From: G965220305 sp965220305
GTDB taxonomy: Bacteria > Chloroflexota > Dehalococcoidia > Lucifugimonadales > UBA3495
Direction of reading: 5' to 3'
DNA: 64,000 bases
Assembly (NCBI GenBank): GCA_965220305.1
Contig: OZ244817.1
Coordinates: 558,001-622,000, forward strand
Below, piece by piece: positions 1 through 7,945 of this stretch. Every line of letters starts with the position of its first letter. Position 1 is the stretch's first letter. Position numbers and translations under genes: made by a program. Below the pieces are notes generated by a model. The model saw only the letters and a program-made list of their open reading frames with translations, was not told the origin of the DNA and did not search any database.

Positions 1-841
1 AGGGGTTGGCATGTTTGATGACGGCGACGGTGGGGTCGCCAAAGTCGGAAACGACCCGCCATGCCGCATCGGCATCCATGAGGTTGTTGAAGGAAAGCTC
101 CCGACCGTGCAACTGATCCGCCTGGGCTATCCCGCCCGTGGCCCCGCCTGAGATGACGTACAGGGCGCCCGGTTGGTGGGGGTTCTCGCCGTAACGCAGC
201 GTAGCCACCCGGTCCAAGGGCAGCACGATGCTTTCGGCGGGGGTCTCTTCTACGTCGGCGCCTCCGCTCAGGTAGCTGGCTACCAGAGCGTCGTAGGCGG
301 CCACGTGGTGGAAGGCTTTGGCAGCCAGGCCCCGCCGATCCTCTTGGCTCAGGCCCTCCGCGGACAGCTTCTCGGCCACCCAATCGTAATCGTCCGGGTC
401 CACCACCACGGCGACGGAGGGGAAGTTCTTGGCAGCGGCCCGCAACATCGTGGGGCCGCCAATATCGATGTTCTCCAAGGCTTCGTCAAGAGAGACGCCA
501 GGCTTGTTGATTGTGGCGGCAAAGGGGTACAGGTTAACCACCACCAGATCGATGGGCGAGATCCCCTGCCTCTCCAGCTCTGCCAAATGGTCCGCCGAGT
601 CACGACGGGCCAGCAAGCCGGCATGGATTACGGGATGAAGGGTTTTGACCCGCCCATCCAGAATTTCCGGTGAGCCGGTAACATCGGATACCTGTCTGAC
701 CGGCAACCCTCCTTCCTGGGAAAGGGTGCTGTGGGTGCCCCCAGTGCTGATTAGCTCCACCCCGGCCTCCACCAGCCGGCGCCCCAGGTCAACTACCCCG
801 GACTTATCGTACACGCTTACTAATGCCTTCAATTTTCCCAA
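1..841 (-). CDS. purH: Bifunctional AICAR transformylase / IMP cyclohydrolase, N-terminal part (runs off left edge)
   Basis: PurH catalyses the last two steps of IMP synthesis: formylation of AICAR and closure of the purine ring. About 280 N-terminal residues are visible. They hold the whole MGS-like cyclohydrolase domain (KALVSVYDKSG near the start, then STGGT and GRVKTLHPVIHAGLLARR) and the start of the transformylase domain (RYGENPHQ, then IKHANP). The C-terminus lies outside the window. There is no ATG. An in-frame TAG lies four codons before a TTG at 841, so the start must be this TTG or the next one at 832, both close to a GAGG. It lies 181 bp downstream of purM on the same strand, in a purF-purM-purH series. 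The identity is secure; the exact start is not. Confidence 0.95.
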   Translation of the reverse strand, partial: MGKLKALVSVYDKSGVVDLGRRLVEAGVELISTGGTHSTLSQEGGLPVRQVSDVTGSPEILDGRVKTLHPVIHAGLLARRDSADHLAELERQGISPIDLVVVNLYPFAATINKPGVSLDEALENIDIGGPTMLRAAAKNFPSVAVVVDPDDYDWVAEKLSAEGLSQEDRRGLAAKAFHHVAAYDALVASYLSGGADVEETPAESIVLPLDRVATLRYGENPHQPGALYVISGGATGGIAQADQLHGRELSFNNLMDADAAWRVVSDFGDPTVAVIKHANP

Positions 842-1022
842 TGCCTCGTGCTATGTTATCTGTTGTCGTGGATGATGCCTACGCCAGTATCTGTCCTGCC
901 GCTATTCCTGTTCGGATTACTTCAGCAGGTAGGTCGTCTCCCTGAGACCCTTCTTAGCCCTGAGTAATCCCTTCCAAACGCGGCAGCTCCAAAACCTTAT
1001 GTAAAAGGCTTGCCGGGTGCGG

Positions 1023-2042
1023 TCAACCGGAAATCAACACCTGGACTTCCCCCTGGCGCGGTACAATCTTTCCCACCACCTGGACGTCGGGCACGGCATC
1101 CTGTACCGTGGCGATCGCCTGCTCCTCGCAGACGGCCACCATGCCTAACCCCATATTAAACACCCGAAACATCTCTGATTCTGAAATATGACCTTGGCGT
1201 TGGATTAGCTGGAATATGGGCGGGAGCGGCCAGGACCCCGGCTGGAATGAGGCTGCCACCTCCCGGGGCAAGATGGCGGACACCTTACCCGGCAGGCCCC
1301 CGCCGGTGATGTGGGCCAAGCCTTTGACCAACCCCAGGATGGGCTCCAAAAGCGGGTAATAGCTTCGGTGCCTGATTAACAGTTCCTCGCCCAGTTGATG
1401 CCGCAATTCCGGCACCTGCTGGAACAGGGCCAGCGGGTTATCATCAAGGTTAAAGACCTTTCTGACCAGGGAAAAACCGTTGGTGTGCACCCCGCTGGAT
1501 GGAATCCCCAGCAGATAATCGCCGACCGCTATGTCGTTGCCGGTCAGCAAATTCTCCCGCTCAACCGCGCCAACAACGAACCCGGCCAGGTCAAACTCCT
1601 CCCCGGCGTAGAGCCCCGGCATCTGGGCCGTTTCTCCCCCGATAAGGGCGCAGCCAACTTCACGGCAGCCCCAAATAATCCCCCGCATGAGGTTCTCCAT
1701 GAGCTGCGAGTCCAGGTTGCTGAAGGACAAGTAGTCCAGGAAAAACAGGGGCTTGGCGCCACGGGTCAGGATGTCGTTGACATTTAAGGTGACCAGGTCC
1801 TGGCCGATGGACTCGAAATGCCCCATTTGTAGGGCTATCTTCGCCTTGGTGCCCACACCGTCAGTGCTGGCTACCAGGACCGGCTGTTGGAAGCCGTTGA
1901 GTTGGAAGACCCCGGCAAAGCTGCCCCCGGCGTCGAGCACCTCGGCCCCGTGGGTAATGGCGGCAAAGGCCTTGAACCGCTCTTTCAGGCCCTCCATGGC
2001 ATCAAGGTCAACCCCGGCGGCTCTGTAGGCGCTATCGGGCAC
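1023..2042 (-). CDS. purM: Phosphoribosylformylglycinamidine cyclo-ligase (AIR synthetase)
   Basis: PurM makes aminoimidazole ribonucleotide (AIR) from FGAM with ATP. The protein shows the family start YRAAGVDLDAMEGLKER, the ATP-site segment STDGVGTKAKIA, DLVTLNVNDILTRGAKPLFFLDYLS, the CALIGGETAQMPG loop and GLAHITGGGLPGK. I chose the GTG at 2042, which has GGAG nine bases upstream and gives 339 residues, the usual family length. The frame stays open to a TTG at 2072 that has no ribosome-binding site. It is the middle gene of purF-purM-purH, 145 bp after purF. Confidence 0.95.
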   Translation of the reverse strand: MPDSAYRAAGVDLDAMEGLKERFKAFAAITHGAEVLDAGGSFAGVFQLNGFQQPVLVASTDGVGTKAKIALQMGHFESIGQDLVTLNVNDILTRGAKPLFFLDYLSFSNLDSQLMENLMRGIIWGCREVGCALIGGETAQMPGLYAGEEFDLAGFVVGAVERENLLTGNDIAVGDYLLGIPSSGVHTNGFSLVRKVFNLDDNPLALFQQVPELRHQLGEELLIRHRSYYPLLEPILGLVKGLAHITGGGLPGKVSAILPREVAASFQPGSWPLPPIFQLIQRQGHISESEMFRVFNMGLGMVAVCEEQAIATVQDAVPDVQVVGKIVPRQGEVQVLISG

Positions 2043-2187
2043 TGGGCAACTCTCCGATGGAACAATTCCCAAATAGCCAGAAAAACGCTACTCAGGGCAG
2101 TAAAAGGTTAAGGCATAAGGGCGCAGATGGCAAGGAAATAACCGTGGCGTCCGGCAGGGCTGAGACAGGGAAACTTGTTCCGGCAGG

Positions 2188-3639
2188 TCAGCGGTCCCCT
2201 TCCCCAGGGCTCTCCAATTCCAGCTTGCTCAGTTCGAGTTGCACCGGGACCGGATAATTCCCGGAGAAACAGGCGTCGCAGAATCCCCCCTGGCTGCCGC
2301 CCACCACCCGGAGCAGGCCCTCAATGCTCAGATAACCCAGGGAGTCGGCCCGGGTAAGTTCCCGGATTTCCTCGACGGTGCGGTTGGCGGCAATCAATTC
2401 CTGCCGGGAGGCCATGTCTACTCCCATGTAGCAGGGGTGTTTTATGGGCGGCGCGCATACCCTCAGGTGGACCTCCGCCGCTCCCGCCTGGCGCAACAGG
2501 CTGACCACATGGGGGGTGGTGGTGCCGCGCACAATGCTGTCGTCCACGACGACCAACCTCTTCCCCTTTACAACCTGCGGGAGGGGGCTGAATTTCCGGC
2601 GCACTCCCAGGTCCCGAAGCCTCTGTTCCGGCTCGATGAAGGTACGGCCCACGAAGGCGTTCTTGACCAGGCCGTCGCTGTAGGGGATACCCGACTCCTG
2701 GGCATACCCGACTGCTGCCGCCGTGGCGGAGTCGGGTACTCCAATGACCAGGTCTGCATCCACCGGATGTTCCCGGGCCAATTGGCCTCCCATGCTCTGG
2801 CGCATCGAATAGACCAATTCCCCATCCAGGCAACTATCGGGGCGAGCGAAGTAGATGAGCTCGAAGACGCACATGGCCCGTTTATCTCGACGGCCACTCC
2901 AGACCGCGCTGTGCAAGCCGTTCCGGTCGATTACCACTGCCTCGCCCGGCTCAATCTCCCGCAAGAAGGTGGCCCCCAGGCGGTCCAAGGCGCAACTCTC
3001 CGAGGCAATCACCCATCCGCCATCGAGTTGGCCCAGACAGAGGGGGCGAATTCCCAGGGCGTCCCGGGCCCCCATGAGAGTGTCGGAGGTCAGAGCTACC
3101 AGGGAAAACGCGCCGTCCAGAGCCCTCATGCACTGGAAAAGGCGCTCCTCCCAGGTGGGCTCGGCAGCGCCTGCCAACAAATAGGCAATCACCTCGGAAT
3201 CGGTGGTGGTGGAGAAGACGCAGTTCCACTGGTCTTCCAACTGGCGCTTCATCTGCGGGGCGTTGATGATATTGCCGTTGTGGGCTAGGGCCAGCTTGCC
3301 ATTTTCTCCCTGGACCACCAGGGGTTGGGCGTTGCTGGAGTTGCTGCTGCCGGTGGTTGAATAGCGGGTGTGGCCAATGGCGTAGTCCCCGGCCAGACTG
3401 TAGAAGTCCTGCTCTTGGAAGATCTGGGTGACCAGACCCATCTGCACGCGAGAGTTTATGTCAATACCGTCGGTGGCGGCAATTCCGGCGCTTTCCTGCC
3501 CCCGATGTTGCAGAGCGAGAAGCGACAAGAACGTTAGGCGGCTGGCGTCGCCACCTGGAGCGTAAACGCCGACTACGCCACACTCTTCTTTGGGATGGTC
3601 GAATGGGCCTGGGAGCTTGGGGGCATCAAGCTCGTTCAT
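2188..3639 (-). CDS. purF: Amidophosphoribosyltransferase
   Basis: PurF commits PRPP to purine synthesis by forming phosphoribosylamine with glutamine as nitrogen donor. The 483-residue protein has an N-terminal class II glutamine amidotransferase domain (KEECGVVGVYAPGG, LLALQHRGQESAGIA, GHTRYSTTGSS). Its nucleophile Cys follows a short leader of about 20 residues, suggesting propeptide removal. A PRTase domain follows, with VVVDDSIVRGTTT as the PRPP loop. The C-terminus has cysteines (CDACFSGNYP) of the type that bind FeS in Bacillus-type PurF. It is first in the pur series. The 292 bp upstream (3640-3931) hold no gene or clear regulatory element that I can see. Confidence 0.96.
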   Translation of the reverse strand: MNELDAPKLPGPFDHPKEECGVVGVYAPGGDASRLTFLSLLALQHRGQESAGIAATDGIDINSRVQMGLVTQIFQEQDFYSLAGDYAIGHTRYSTTGSSNSSNAQPLVVQGENGKLALAHNGNIINAPQMKRQLEDQWNCVFSTTTDSEVIAYLLAGAAEPTWEERLFQCMRALDGAFSLVALTSDTLMGARDALGIRPLCLGQLDGGWVIASESCALDRLGATFLREIEPGEAVVIDRNGLHSAVWSGRRDKRAMCVFELIYFARPDSCLDGELVYSMRQSMGGQLAREHPVDADLVIGVPDSATAAAVGYAQESGIPYSDGLVKNAFVGRTFIEPEQRLRDLGVRRKFSPLPQVVKGKRLVVVDDSIVRGTTTPHVVSLLRQAGAAEVHLRVCAPPIKHPCYMGVDMASRQELIAANRTVEEIRELTRADSLGYLSIEGLLRVVGGSQGGFCDACFSGNYPVPVQLELSKLELESPGEGDR

Positions 3640-3931
3640 AGACCCATATTCTAAGGGGGACGGGGTGGGCGGTCAATGGGCAATGCCATCTGGGTTGGAC
3701 CATCTTGGTCGTCCCCAAACATCATGCTGGGCCCCAACCATCTCTCGGATTTGGGCCATAAGTAGGACGTGAGGGCCCAGGATTCAACCGGGTCTCCACC
3801 CTGAGCCTACCGGTGCGGGCCCAAATTCCGTCGATTTCTGACGCGTCGCTTGAGACCCCGGCCCAGATCGGGCCTGGAAAGTGGGCCCTTCGTTCCTCGG
3901 ATGGAAGGGCGCCAAATCGGTTGTTATCTTG

Positions 3932-4675
3932 TTAGTCCCGCTTGGGACTGACCGTTACCTTGCGGTCGTCCCCAAATCCGACGCTTTCAGTGCTGACCCC
4001 CGGGTGGTCGGCCAGGGAGATGTGGATGATTCGGCGGTCGGCGGCGGTCATCGGTTCCAGGGTGATGCTGCGCCCGGTCTGGTCTACTCGGGAGGCGACC
4101 TTGCCAGCCATGTCTTTCAGGGACTCCTCGCGGCGCTGGCGGTAATGCTCCACATCCAAGACGACTCGAACATCCTCGCCCAGTTCCTGGCGGACAATCA
4201 GGTTAGCCAAGAACTGCAAGGCTGTGAGAGTCTGGCCGCGGCGGCCAATGAGCAGCCCGGAGTCTTCACCGGTAAGGTCGATTATGGGGCCGCCCACATC
4301 TGGGTCATGGGCGGAACGAAGGGTGCTGACAACGTTGACCTTGGCCGGGCCCAGGAGATTGTTTACCACCTGGACAGCCAGGTCGGCAGCGCCCCCAGCG
4401 GACGGGGCGGCAGCCGGCGGGCTGGCGTCGCCGGCGGGCAGTTCAGCAGTGTCGCCGGCGGGCACATCAGCAACGCTGCTGACGTTATTATCGCTTCCTG
4501 CGCTGGAGATTTTACTAACCCGGACTTGGGCCAATTCAGCCCCAATTCCCAGGAATCCAGCTTTGCCTTTACTTAGTATTTCTACCTCGACCTCGCTGCG
4601 GTCTACGCCTAGCTCTTTCAGTGCCAGTTCTTCTGCTTCTTCGACGGTTCGGGCGGTTCGTACGACTGCTTCCAT
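3932..4675 (-). CDS. jag: Jag/KhpB family RNA-binding protein
   Basis: A 247-residue RNA-binding protein of the Jag (SpoIIIJ-associated, KhpB) family. The Jag_N domain is at about 1-55 (ILSKGKAGFLGIGA), followed by an Ala/Pro-rich linker, a KH domain (GEDSGLLIGRRGQTLTALQFLANL) and an R3H domain near the C-terminus (LEPMTAADRRIIHISLADHPGVSTESVG). The ATG at 4675 lies inside yidC and follows GAGGAG. Because Jag_N begins at this start, the 107-bp out-of-frame overlap with the yidC tail appears real. Jag normally follows yidC/spoIIIJ, as here, and is linked to RNA binding and envelope control. It is the last gene of the cluster. Confidence 0.93.
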   Translation of the reverse strand: MEAVVRTARTVEEAEELALKELGVDRSEVEVEILSKGKAGFLGIGAELAQVRVSKISSAGSDNNVSSVADVPAGDTAELPAGDASPPAAAPSAGGAADLAVQVVNNLLGPAKVNVVSTLRSAHDPDVGGPIIDLTGEDSGLLIGRRGQTLTALQFLANLIVRQELGEDVRVVLDVEHYRQRREESLKDMAGKVASRVDQTGRSITLEPMTAADRRIIHISLADHPGVSTESVGFGDDRKVTVSPKRD

Positions 4676-5504
4676 CTTCTCTCATCTCCTCGGATGACGA
4701 GTCTTCGGTAGTTTGGGCGGACTGGGAGGGTGTTGGATCTGCGCTTGGCGTGGCCCGGGGGAATAGGGGGAATAGGGGACCCCATCCGGTTATGAAATAC
4801 TGAATGGCCACACCAATGACGTTCGATACTGTCCAGTACAGGGACAGTCCAATGGGGAAGCTGAAGGAAAAGAACCCCAACATTATTGGGATCATATAGA
4901 GCATCATGTTCTGGTTGGCCTGCTGCCGGGGGTCCGGCGAAGGGGTGGTGGTCATCTTCTGCTGGACCCAGGTGGAGGCGGCAACCAGTAAGGGAATGAT
5001 GAACAACATGGTGCCTGGGTTGCCCCCCAGGTCCATACCCAGGAAGCTGTTGTTCAGGGGGGCCGCGGAATGCACCGGGACAAAACCAATCCACGGGTAA
5101 AGTTTGTCCGATAGGCCGACCAGGTCGTCCGGGCTGGTGAAGAGGGTCTGGATGAGGACCCGGAAGAGGCCGAAGAGAATGGGCATTTGGATAACCATGG
5201 GGCCCAGGCACCCCACGGGGCTCACTCCCGCCTCCCGGTACAAGCGCATAGTCTCCTGGGACACCCGCGCTCGATCCCCCCGGTAGCGCTCCTGGATCTC
5301 CCGCATACGGGGTTGTAAATGGGACATGGCCCGCATCTGGTTGAGCTGCTTCAGGGTGAAGGGCAGGGTTACCAGCCGTACCAGAACGGTAAACATGATT
5401 ATGGCTATCCCCATGTTGTTGAAGAACACTACATACAACACCATCAAGGTGTTGAGCATGGGGCGGATGATGATCTCATTCCAAAGTAGCGAAATTACTT
5501 CCAA
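4569..5504 (-). CDS. yidC: YidC/Oxa1/SpoIIIJ membrane protein insertase
   Basis: YidC inserts and folds proteins in the cytoplasmic membrane, alone or with Sec. At 311 residues it is the short Gram-positive/SpoIIIJ form without the large periplasmic domain. About five hydrophobic segments are visible, with the conserved stretch LVTLPFTLKQ and the segment around GLFRVLIQTLF. The C-terminus is strongly basic (RRRSRRTGTERARRR and on), as expected for a ribosome-contacting tail. That tail is encoded in the region shared with jag in another frame. The start is TTG at 5504, preceded by AGAGG. It lies 34 bp after the lipoprotein propeller gene, probably in the same transcript. Confidence 0.95.
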   Translation of the reverse strand: MEVISLLWNEIIIRPMLNTLMVLYVVFFNNMGIAIIMFTVLVRLVTLPFTLKQLNQMRAMSHLQPRMREIQERYRGDRARVSQETMRLYREAGVSPVGCLGPMVIQMPILFGLFRVLIQTLFTSPDDLVGLSDKLYPWIGFVPVHSAAPLNNSFLGMDLGGNPGTMLFIIPLLVAASTWVQQKMTTTPSPDPRQQANQNMMLYMIPIMLGFFSFSFPIGLSLYWTVSNVIGVAIQYFITGWGPLFPLFPRATPSADPTPSQSAQTTEDSSSEEMREDGSSRTNRPNRRRSRRTGTERARRRPQRGRGRNTK

Positions 5505-5538
5505 GGGAGACTCATCCTCTCACCGCTGCGGGCCCTAG

Positions 5539-6876
5539 CTACTTGCACTCGGCATCCTCCTCAGTATCGAAACACCACAGAACTCTGGTGTCGGTAACGC
5601 GAATCCGGCGCACCGTGCCGTCCTCGGCCCCCACGAACACCGAGTCCTCCTGGCTCTTGGCCAAAGACGGCGGGCGGGTTCCAAGGGCGGCTGCCTCGGA
5701 AATGGGTAGAGCGAATAGGGGGGCCTTAATGTCGGCGTCCGGGTCCAACAGACTGGTTATTACCTGGTCGTCCCCCATGTCGTCGGGCACCGCCCGGAGC
5801 AATTGCATACCCTTGTCCCTGGTCGCTACCACCAGGCCGCGCTCCACCAAGGCCGGTGTCGAGACTATTGGGCCGCCGTCCAGATGGTTCTTCCACAGCA
5901 GGTTGCCCGAGCGGCCCACGGCGTATACGTGCCCGTCCATGGAGGGCGCGAAGATGGTTGTACTCTTGGCCACCGCTCCGGCCCAGAACCAGTTCTGGCC
6001 CTCGACCCGCCAGCGCTCCAGGCCCGAATCGGCCTGAATGGCATAGAGGGTTTTGTCGAAAGACCCCACGATTATGGTGTCGCGATAGACCAACGGTTGC
6101 GCGACTACCGCGCCGCCCGTGGCAAATCTCCACTTTTCCGCCCCATCCTCCAGGGAAACGGCGTAGACGTTGCCGTCATGGGAGCCGAAGTAGACCAGGT
6201 TTCCTCGAATCACCGGCGTGGTCCAAATCTTGTCGGAAGCTCCAGTAAAGGGAAACCCGGAAAGGGGCCTACCCGTCCTGGCGTTGTAGGCGTACAAGTT
6301 CCCGTTCTCGGACCCAACAACCACCACATTTCGTGCCAGGTCAAGGGCGGGGCTTCCCACCAGGGGGAGCAATTCATTCCCGATACCCTCGGGCTGCCGC
6401 CAACCCTTGCCCCCCAGTTGGCCGGTGCTCCTATCCAAGGCATACAGGAACCCGTCTACGGCGCTGACGTAGACCAATTCAGGCCCCACCACCGGGGGAT
6501 TGTAAGCGCCACCGATGCCAGTTTTTTCCTCGGAGCCTGCATCGATGCCCTCAAAAGTCCACATCAGGCGGACGCCCTCGGGGCCGTCGTCGATGAGTGC
6601 CTTGACGTGGCCCTCCCTGGTGGCGACGTATACCGAACCCTCATCAGCTACCACGGGAGACCAGCCCCTGGTGGAAGCCCCCAGGTTGCGGGTGCAACCC
6701 AGCAGGAGCGTTAGGGCCAATAGGCAGAGGCACAGTCTCCACCAGTGGCCTTTGCGGCCATAATTCGGGGTCGGGGAAGCCATCGCGACAGAGCCGGACG
6801 AGGTAGCGCTGGGGGTGCGTCTTAAGCGCAAGTCGAATGGGAGCATTAACGTCATAAATTTATGGCACCGGGTCAA
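5539..6876 (-). CDS. PQQ-type beta-propeller lipoprotein (BamB-like repeats)
   Basis: A probable lipoprotein built from PQQ/BamB-type beta-propeller repeats, such as GSVYVATREGHVKAL, LVYVSAVDGFLYALDRSTG, GNLYAYNARTG, NVYAVSLEDGAEKWRF and TLYAIQADSGLERWRV. A hydrophobic stretch ends in LALTLLLGC, a good lipobox, so the mature protein is probably anchored outside the cell. The TTG at 6876 has GGAGG eight bases upstream and overlaps yidD by 17 bp. An ATG at 6783 (MASPTPNYG) would give a more normal signal peptide but lacks a ribosome-binding site. It sits between yidD and yidC, where most bacteria have no gene, so a role in envelope assembly is a reasonable inference. The substrate or partner is unknown. 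Confidence 0.85.
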   Translation of the reverse strand: MTRCHKFMTLMLPFDLRLRRTPSATSSGSVAMASPTPNYGRKGHWWRLCLCLLALTLLLGCTRNLGASTRGWSPVVADEGSVYVATREGHVKALIDDGPEGVRLMWTFEGIDAGSEEKTGIGGAYNPPVVGPELVYVSAVDGFLYALDRSTGQLGGKGWRQPEGIGNELLPLVGSPALDLARNVVVVGSENGNLYAYNARTGRPLSGFPFTGASDKIWTTPVIRGNLVYFGSHDGNVYAVSLEDGAEKWRFATGGAVVAQPLVYRDTIIVGSFDKTLYAIQADSGLERWRVEGQNWFWAGAVAKSTTIFAPSMDGHVYAVGRSGNLLWKNHLDGGPIVSTPALVERGLVVATRDKGMQLLRAVPDDMGDDQVITSLLDPDADIKAPLFALPISEAAALGTRPPSLAKSQEDSVFVGAEDGTVRRIRVTDTRVLWCFDTEEDAECK

Positions 6877-7069
6877 AACCTTGGCCTCCCCAAGGATGAC
6901 AGCGGGCCAGGCGCTTCAACCCCATCCAGATTCCTTTTACCAGTCCGTGGCGTTGAATGGCCTGTTGAGCGTAATGGGAACAGGTGGGCGTATAGCGGCA
7001 GGATGAGGGCAGGTAGGAAGAAATGGCTCGCTGGTAGACCCAGATAGCTGCGAGAGCTAGACGAGTCAT
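6860..7069 (-). CDS. yidD: Membrane protein insertion efficiency factor YidD
   Basis: A 69-residue YidD (DUF37, haemolytic domain family) protein thought to assist YidC-dependent insertion. The family pattern is complete: YQRAISSYLPSSCRYTPTCSHYAQQAI, then GLKRLARCHPWGGQGFDPVP, with the conserved cysteines and the C-terminal HPWG-GxDPVP motif. The ATG overlaps the rnpA stop by four bases and its end overlaps the next gene by 17 bp, so translation is probably coupled through the cluster. Confidence 0.95.
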   Translation of the reverse strand: MTRLALAAIWVYQRAISSYLPSSCRYTPTCSHYAQQAIQRHGLVKGIWMGLKRLARCHPWGGQGFDPVP

Positions 7070-7422
7070 TGGACCAGTTCACCAGCCAGAGACGACGCAA
7101 GCAATTGGGAACGCCTCAATAGGTTCTCGGTTGCACGTTTCAATTGCTGGTACTTGGCTTTTTCGCATCCCCTGCGGGCTATGAATACTACGTCCCAGCC
7201 GGGCTGTACGCTGCTAAGCCGGGCAGCCTCCCGCAGTCTGCGCTTAACTTTGTTCCTAGTTACGCTGTTACCGATTCGCTTACTAACGACGAATCCGAAA
7301 CGGGTCTCGCTCAATCCGTTGGAAAGAACACGAATGACTAATAAATTATTGGCTAAACTACGGCCCTCGTGATGCAACCGGGAAAATTGCTGGCTGCTGG
7401 TCAGCCGTAGCCTACGCTGCAT
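7066..7422 (-). CDS. rnpA: Ribonuclease P protein component
   Basis: The protein subunit of RNase P, which matures the 5' ends of tRNAs. It is 118 residues and strongly basic. The family signature is present (RFGFVVSKRIGNSVTRNKVKRRLREA), followed by GWDVVFIARRGC. It starts 17 bp after rpmH and overlaps yidD by four bases, the standard arrangement. Confidence 0.96.
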   Translation of the reverse strand: MQRRLRLTSSQQFSRLHHEGRSLANNLLVIRVLSNGLSETRFGFVVSKRIGNSVTRNKVKRRLREAARLSSVQPGWDVVFIARRGCEKAKYQQLKRATENLLRRSQLLASSLAGELVQ

Positions 7423-7439
7423 TATCGGCGATAGCGAGT

Positions 7440-7577
7440 CTAAACAGTAAGTCGATGCCGTCCTTTGAACCTTCGGCGCTGCAATACGGCTCTACCGTCG
7501 GAGGTCCGAGAGCGCGCCCGAAATCCATGGACTCGGGCTCGGCGGCGTTTCTTTGGCTGATAGGTACGTTTGGGCAT
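7440..7577 (-). CDS. rpmH: 50S ribosomal protein L34
   Basis: A 45-residue, very basic ribosomal protein L34. It begins MPKRTYQPKKRRRARVHGFR and ends GRHRLTV, with the conserved central RSRTSDGRAVLQRRRFKGR, so it is full length. It is first in the rpmH-rnpA-yidD cluster. In many bacteria dnaA and oriC lie upstream of rpmH; here the 368 bp upstream hold only a decayed repeat and then a divergent crotonase gene. Confidence 0.96.
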   Translation of the reverse strand: MPKRTYQPKKRRRARVHGFRARSRTSDGRAVLQRRRFKGRHRLTV

Positions 7578-7639
7578 AACGATTCAATCTCCAGTGCAGC
7601 GATTATATGGGTACGGGGAAACCCTAGTCAATAGCGGCC

Positions 7640-7776
7640 CAGGGTCTTTCGATTGTTACTGTGAGCGTAGCGAATAGTATAAAGCCCCCGGACAGCACAA
7701 CCCCCACCCCACTGCCGGATTCCAGCCTGCGCCATAATGACGATGGAGGTGGCGCCTTTACCGTTGGGGCGACCCT
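7640..7776. repeat. MITE-like dispersed repeat, copy A (decayed)
   Basis: This stretch lies in the rpmH/crotonase divergent region (7578-7945), where I see no gene. It begins CAGGGTCTTTCGATTGT and continues with the same left arm as the copies near 21.9 kb and 51.5 kb (TGAGCGTAGCGAA, GGACAGCACAA). An inner GGATTCC...AATGACG hairpin module follows, and it ends near GCGACCCTG. The right end is diverged and no flanking direct repeat is visible, so this is an old copy. Confidence 0.6.
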
Positions 7777-7945
7777 GTCTATACCTGGCGAATTGGGCAG
7801 GGTCGCTATTTGTACCTGGTCGGCTATCCACGCTTGGGTCCGTCATTTGACGGCCATTTTTCAACCCCATACAATACGGGCTAACCGATATGGGAAATAC
7901 CCGGTCCCCTTTGGCAATTTCCCTAAAACATGCGAGGGAGGAAAT

